NCBI GenBank assembly: GCA_022653215.1
Contig: JALCSJ010000088.1
Span: forward strand, 1 to 8,741
Length of the DNA stretch: 8,741 nucleotides
Source: Acidaminococcaceae bacterium
GTDB lineage: Bacteria; Bacillota; Negativicutes; Acidaminococcales; Acidaminococcaceae
Direction of reading: 5' to 3'
How positions within the stretch are numbered: the stretch's first letter is position 1; each line of letters begins with the position of its first letter. The position numbers and the translations under genes were made by a program. The notes beneath the pieces were generated by a model. It did not search any database. It saw only the letters and a program-made list of their open reading frames with translations, and was not told the DNA's origin. This document shows, piece after piece, positions 5,084 through 8,741 of the stretch.

Positions 5084-6610
5084 ATGTATGCAAAAACTTT
5101 TGGTGCAACTACCAGTGGAATTAACGGTGAAGAAATTATTGTGGAAGTGGATGTAGGTCTTGGCCTACCCACATTTGATATTGTGGGCCTGCCTGATGCA
5201 GCTGTTAGAGAATCCCGGGGCAGAGTGAAAGCGGCCATAAAAAATGCCGGATTTATTTTTCCTGACACAAGGGTTATTGTCAATCTGGCACCGGCAGATT
5301 TAAAGAAAGATGGCAGCGGTTTGGACCTGCCTATTGCTATTGGCATTCTTTTAGCTACGAACCAAATTGCTAGTAGCAAGGCTGCCGCTTGCATGTTTAC
5401 GGGAGAATTGTCTTTAAACGGTTCTATAAGAGCAGTACCGGGAGTATTACCCATGATATTAAAAGCAAAAGAGCTTTCCAGAGAGGCGATTTTTATTCCC
5501 TTGGACAATAAAGTGGAAGGTTCTCTGGTAGACGGAATACATGTTTATGGTACGAAAAACTTACGGGAACTAATAGACTTTTTTGATGAAGGCAGGACAT
5601 TGGAAGCACTGGAAAACACGGCGGTTCAATGGCAGAAAATCGGAACCTATAGTTACGACTTTTCTGATGTCCAAGGTCAGTTTCAGGCTAAGAGAGCCTT
5701 AGAAATAGCCGCTGCAGGCGGTCATAATGTTTTGATGATTGGTCCCCCCGGTGGCGGAAAAACTATGCTGGCAAAGAGAGTCCCATCTATTTTACCCCCT
5801 ATGTCAGAAGCAGAAGCCATGGAAGTAACAAAGATATACAGTGTTTCCGGTCTGTTTAAAAAACAAAAAGGGTTAATGCTGGAGAGGCCTTTTCGCAGTC
5901 CCCATCATACTATTTCTGACCATGCCTTAATAGGCGGCGGACGGGTACCAAAACCCGGAGAGGTAACTTTAAGCCATAATGGCGTTTTATTTTTGGACGA
6001 ATTGCCGGAATTTACCAGAACTGCCTTAGAAGTTTTGCGTCAGCCCTTAGAAGACGGAGTGGTAACAATTAGTAGGGTACAAGCAACTTTAACTTACCCT
6101 GCTAATTTTATTTTGATTTCTGCAGAAAATCCCTGCCCCTGCGGTTACTATGGAGAACGGGACAGAACTCATCCCTGCACCTGTAAACCGGGAGATGTGG
6201 AACGTTATCACAGAAAGATTTCCGGGCCATTGTTGGATAGGTTTGATATTCAAATTCATGTGCCTAAACTGGAATATAAAGAAATAAAGAATACTATACC
6301 AAGTGAAAACTCCCAAAAAATACGGGAAAGAGTAATCCACGCCAGAAAACTTCAGCAGAAAAGATTATCAGGAACCGGTTGCCATTGTAACAGCGAGCTT
6401 GGACATAAAGAAATAGCAAAATTTTGCCAATTAACGGTTGATGCGGAAAAATTGCTAGAACAAGCTTTCAACTTAATAGGCCTAAGTGCCAGAAGCCATG
6501 ACAAAATAATAAAAGTGGCCAGAACCATTGCTGATTTGGCCACTGCAAAAGATATTACGGTAGAACATATAGCTGAAGCAATTCAGCTAAAAACACGGGA
6601 AGAAAAGTGA
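5084..6610 (+). CDS. comM: ComM / YifB-family AAA+ ATPase (Mg-chelatase-like, branch-migration helicase)
   Basis: 508 residues, full length for YifB/ComM. ComM of naturally competent bacteria is a hexameric helicase that extends heteroduplex during integration of transforming DNA; YifB homologues also occur in non-competent species. The N-terminal Lon-like/ChlI domain (about 20-142) contains GLPTFDIVGLPDAAVRESRGR (27-47). The AAA+ core has Walker A GPPGGGKT (220-227), Walker B VLFLDELPEF (301-310), the ENPCPCG block with Cys pairs 351/353 and 365/367 that probably binds zinc, and GPLLDRFDI with the conserved Arg386. The C-terminal sensor-2/lid domain contains GLSARSHDKIIKVARTIADL (466-485). 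The ATG has AAGGAGG 7 nt upstream. It is divergent from cytX and convergent with the C11 peptidase, 17 nt away. All core motifs look intact. It lies on the same fragment as pilus genes, which hints at competence. Confidence 0.95.
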   Translation: MYAKTFGATTSGINGEEIIVEVDVGLGLPTFDIVGLPDAAVRESRGRVKAAIKNAGFIFPDTRVIVNLAPADLKKDGSGLDLPIAIGILLATNQIASSKAAACMFTGELSLNGSIRAVPGVLPMILKAKELSREAIFIPLDNKVEGSLVDGIHVYGTKNLRELIDFFDEGRTLEALENTAVQWQKIGTYSYDFSDVQGQFQAKRALEIAAAGGHNVLMIGPPGGGKTMLAKRVPSILPPMSEAEAMEVTKIYSVSGLFKKQKGLMLERPFRSPHHTISDHALIGGGRVPKPGEVTLSHNGVLFLDELPEFTRTALEVLRQPLEDGVVTISRVQATLTYPANFILISAENPCPCGYYGERDRTHPCTCKPGDVERYHRKISGPLLDRFDIQIHVPKLEYKEIKNTIPSENSQKIRERVIHARKLQQKRLSGTGCHCNSELGHKEIAKFCQLTVDAEKLLEQAFNLIGLSARSHDKIIKVARTIADLATAKDITVEHIAEAIQLKTREEK

Positions 6611-6627
6611 AATGTCTTACTCACCTA

Positions 6628-8586
6628 TTACTTTCCCAAGATTTTATCAGACAGGTACATCTTTCCATCTTTGATTGTAAAGAAAACTACTTTAGAAAAA
6701 GCACTGTTATTCTGTAAATCTTCCATTTGGAAAATAAAGGCAAAAGTTTCGTTGCCTTTGCCGTCTGATAATGGCAGATCTTTGAAAACAGGCTGCTTGC
6801 CAATGGTAAAGGTAGGTCCCACCACTGCCCGCAGATCCCTAGGTGTAGATAAGTGTGCAGCACAGATAATAGGTGCCACTTTATCCCCTTCTTTTAAGAC
6901 ATGCATGCCTTTTTGGGAAGTGCTGTAATTAGTAATTCCGGGTCTGGCCCCAATAATATTATAGGCACTCTTTTTATAATCATAGGCTACGAAAAGATTG
7001 CTGTCCTGACCATTTAACTTAATGGGACTGGCATAAATAGTATAATCGGCATTTTCTTCCACAATATCCATATACAAATGATAGCCGTCCAAGCTGCCCC
7101 ATTGTCCCAGAAAATTATCCTTGAACACGCCATTTTCCCAGTCAGACCGAACGTTATTGTCAAAACCAAAAACAATAGCCAAATCATCTTCCCTGGATAC
7201 ATTTACCAGCATAAACCGCACAGATTTCAGCATGGAAGCAGCCGGACCACCGATTACCATCTCTGCAGTTCCATCATCTAATATGGAAACTTTAGCATCT
7301 TCCAAGGGATTAGTCTTCAGTGTGGCAAAAGAGGGCAAGGATTTTTGTCCGCTCTTGGCTAAATAATCCTTTACTGTTGTATCCATGTCAGACCCTGCAG
7401 CCATATAGGAATAAAGATATTTAAAGGGCTCGCTGGCACTATCCACTGTGAAATAGCCTTTTAAATTATTGATTTCAAAACCATATAAATAGAAACAGGA
7501 CAGGCCGTGAGAATTTTTACGATAAGGTCCGTTTACTTTATACACAACAGCATCCTGCAAAGCAGCCAACACTGCAGCAGAATTATTTGGCAATATTTCC
7601 ATAGTATTCTGGGCTAAATTTCCCAGGTCGGCCATATTGGAATATCCCACATTAGGACGATTGCCTCCGTAATTTTCCGTAGCCTCTGCACAGCGGCTAT
7701 AGGTAGTTAGAAATGGTCCGGGATCCTTTGCAGCTTTTGTTAAAGCCTCTTGTCCCCATTGACTATAGGCATCATACAAAGCATCAAGCTTGCTTAAATC
7801 TGTTACCGCCAGAGTAGCTTGGGCATCCGTCTTGACAGTTCTGCAGCCTTCCATATAAGAGTCACAAATATTTTTGCCGATTTCCCCACTGTCCATTCCC
7901 GGATTATTGCCCAAGGATACAAGCCACGGAGTATAATACCAGCCATTACCCGGTTCTATTTCTTCTGATGCCACCAAATATTTCCCATACGGCTGAAAAT
8001 TTTTAGCTGTATCAATAGTAGACATCAGGCATGTATCAAAACCGATTATTTCAAAGGGAGTTTTTTTGTCTGCATCAGGATAAACTGCTGAAAAAGCTTC
8101 TTCCATTTCATTTAATGTCAAGGAATCACCCTTATGGTTTTCATCAGAAATAGCTCCTACTACACTGCCTCCCCCGTGATCCCAAAAAATAAACATATTG
8201 TGCTGGGCGGGAAAATTCTTTTTGCCAAAAGCTAGAAATTCTTTTAAGGTAGAAGGGTCACTCATATTGGCATCAGGCTGTTCATCTACCGGATATATAG
8301 CATTTACATCTAGTGTATGAACAAAACGTTGAATTTTTCCCGGTTTGACAGTACTGTTATGCCAGGCTTTGGCACCACCTGTCTGAATGAGAACTTTAAC
8401 CTTTTCCGGAAGTTTTGCATTGACTATTTCGGAAATGTCGCTGGTTGCTGCCCCATTTTCAGATTCCAAATTACTGCCGCACATATACACATACACAGTC
8501 CAAGAATCCGGTTCAACTTTTTCTGCAGCTAACCCACTACAGGCCCCTAGTAAACACATTAAACATAAAACCAGTATTTTTCTCAT
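6628..8586 (-). CDS. Clostripain-family (C11) cysteine peptidase, predicted lipoprotein
   Basis: 652 residues. The N-terminus MRKILVLCLMCLLGAC is a lipoprotein signal with lipobox LGAC; the predicted lipid-bearing Cys16 is followed by SGLAAEK, so the enzyme should sit on the cell surface or in the periplasm. The peptidase domain starts near WTVYVYMCGSNLES (29-42) and has the C11 catalytic pair, His137 in FIFWDHGGG (132-140) and Cys186 in IGFDTCLMST (181-190). NMADLGNLAQ (317-326) and SHGLSCFYLYG (359-369) also fit the family. Residues after about 400 form a beta-rich region of unknown role. C11 enzymes usually cut after Arg or Lys and some self-activate; specificity cannot be read here. The ATG at 8586 is chosen because GGGGGAG (8596-8602) lies 9 nt upstream; a GTG at 8604 lies at that site and is unlikely. 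Its stop faces the comM stop. Confidence 0.88.
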   Translation of the reverse strand: MRKILVLCLMCLLGACSGLAAEKVEPDSWTVYVYMCGSNLESENGAATSDISEIVNAKLPEKVKVLIQTGGAKAWHNSTVKPGKIQRFVHTLDVNAIYPVDEQPDANMSDPSTLKEFLAFGKKNFPAQHNMFIFWDHGGGSVVGAISDENHKGDSLTLNEMEEAFSAVYPDADKKTPFEIIGFDTCLMSTIDTAKNFQPYGKYLVASEEIEPGNGWYYTPWLVSLGNNPGMDSGEIGKNICDSYMEGCRTVKTDAQATLAVTDLSKLDALYDAYSQWGQEALTKAAKDPGPFLTTYSRCAEATENYGGNRPNVGYSNMADLGNLAQNTMEILPNNSAAVLAALQDAVVYKVNGPYRKNSHGLSCFYLYGFEINNLKGYFTVDSASEPFKYLYSYMAAGSDMDTTVKDYLAKSGQKSLPSFATLKTNPLEDAKVSILDDGTAEMVIGGPAASMLKSVRFMLVNVSREDDLAIVFGFDNNVRSDWENGVFKDNFLGQWGSLDGYHLYMDIVEENADYTIYASPIKLNGQDSNLFVAYDYKKSAYNIIGARPGITNYSTSQKGMHVLKEGDKVAPIICAAHLSTPRDLRAVVGPTFTIGKQPVFKDLPLSDGKGNETFAFIFQMEDLQNNSAFSKVVFFTIKDGKMYLSDKILGK

Positions 8587-8605
8587 AGCCACACTCTCCC
8601 CCACT

Positions 8606-8628
8606 GTTATAATTATAGTTATTATAAC
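8606..8628. repeat. Palindrome over the C11 peptidase promoter (possible operator)
   Basis: GTTATAAT (8606-8613) and ATTATAAC (8621-8628) are exact reverse complements separated by 7 nt (TATAGTT). The right arm is the -10 box of the peptidase gene and the left arm lies in the early transcribed leader. A bound repressor here would block initiation. An AT-only palindrome can also arise from duplicated TATAAT sequences. Confidence 0.4.
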
Positions 8629-8629
8629 A
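8621..8629 (-). promoter_or_regulatory. Extended -10 promoter of the C11 peptidase gene
   Basis: TGTTATAAT on the - strand is identical to the pilM promoter element and lies at nearly the same distance from its start codon (about 35 nt). Only a weak -35 (TTTTCG, 8649-8644) is present at 17 nt. The predicted start of transcription is near 8614. Confidence 0.5.
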
Positions 8630-8741
8630 TTTTACATGGGGGACGAAAAGCAGATTGCCGATTTCCTCAGCCTCTTTCTATTCTTAGCTAGAAACAATGT
8701 TTTAGATGGGTAAGTTCTGTTTTCCCGTTCATGCGTAGGAT
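8630..8741. other. Right-edge stretch with no supported gene
   Basis: Apart from the upstream flank of the peptidase promoter I can assign nothing here. On the - strand one frame is open from the edge to TAG at 8688-8690 (17 codons, ending LTHLKHCF) and could be the end of a neighbouring gene. Another - strand frame is open from the edge to about 8634 but reads like random, basic sequence. A structured RNA reaching past the edge cannot be excluded. Confidence 0.4.

Noticed and set aside
6597..6637. Imperfect inverted repeat between the comM and peptidase stops (GTGA/TCAC and GGGAA/TTCCC)
   Set aside because: Large internal loop and no T run on either strand, so I do not call it a terminator.
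8587..8604. GTG start at 8604 for the C11 peptidase
   Set aside because: The codon lies at the Shine-Dalgarno of the ATG at 8586 and has no site of its own.
8636..8713. 25-codon + strand frame starting MGDEKQIADF
   Set aside because: No ribosome binding site before it and no recognisable protein; too short to support.
1..8741. CRISPR array, insertion sequence, tRNA or rRNA
   Set aside because: No regularly spaced repeats with unique spacers, no transposase or terminal repeats, and no cloverleaf or rRNA signature seen on either strand.

Overview
The window looks like chromosomal DNA of an AT-rich member of the Firmicutes (Bacillota). Evidence: strong GGAGG-type ribosome binding sites, TATAAT-rich short promoters, intrinsic terminators and a TPP riboswitch that works by transcription termination. 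A pilM-pilN-pilO cluster with a lipoprotein next to it would suit a diderm lineage such as the Negativicutes, but several Clostridia also carry these pilus genes, so the lineage is an inference. I see no mobile element, CRISPR array, tRNA or rRNA.

Layout, left to right. (1) 1-225, + strand: the 3' end of a gene for a lysine/alanine/proline-rich, histone H1-like tail made of three near-identical 25-26 residue repeats. (2) 235-292: a perfect 21-bp hairpin that serves as a bidirectional terminator between that gene and the pilus genes. (3) 297-3410, - strand: pilD, pilM, pilN and pilO, read in that order. They encode the prepilin peptidase and the inner-membrane assembly platform of a type IV pilus or type II-secretion-like machine. 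pilM/pilN overlap by 8 nt and pilN/pilO by 11 nt. pilP, pilQ, pilB, pilC, pilT and pilins are not in the window. (4) 3475-4842, - strand: a CytX-type transporter, probably for the thiamin pyrimidine precursor HMP. It has a consensus promoter, a TPP aptamer, an 11-bp antiterminator pairing and an intrinsic terminator. (5) 5084-6610, + strand: comM (YifB family), an AAA+ branch-migration helicase used in natural transformation. (6) 6628-8586, - strand: a secreted clostripain-family (C11) cysteine peptidase lipoprotein, convergent with comM. (7) About 100 bp at the right edge in which I can support no gene.

How it fits together: PilD processes prepilins and PilM/N/O form the platform, while ComM acts on DNA taken up during transformation. 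A pilus plus ComM is consistent with natural competence, though co-location alone does not prove it. The cytX unit is independent and senses thiamin pyrophosphate.

I did not find a clearly new biological system. The most interesting signals are the complete cytX switch, an inverted repeat that contains the cytX -35 box, a PilM with a degenerate phosphate-binding motif, the tandem-repeat histone-like tail, and a palindrome over the peptidase promoter.
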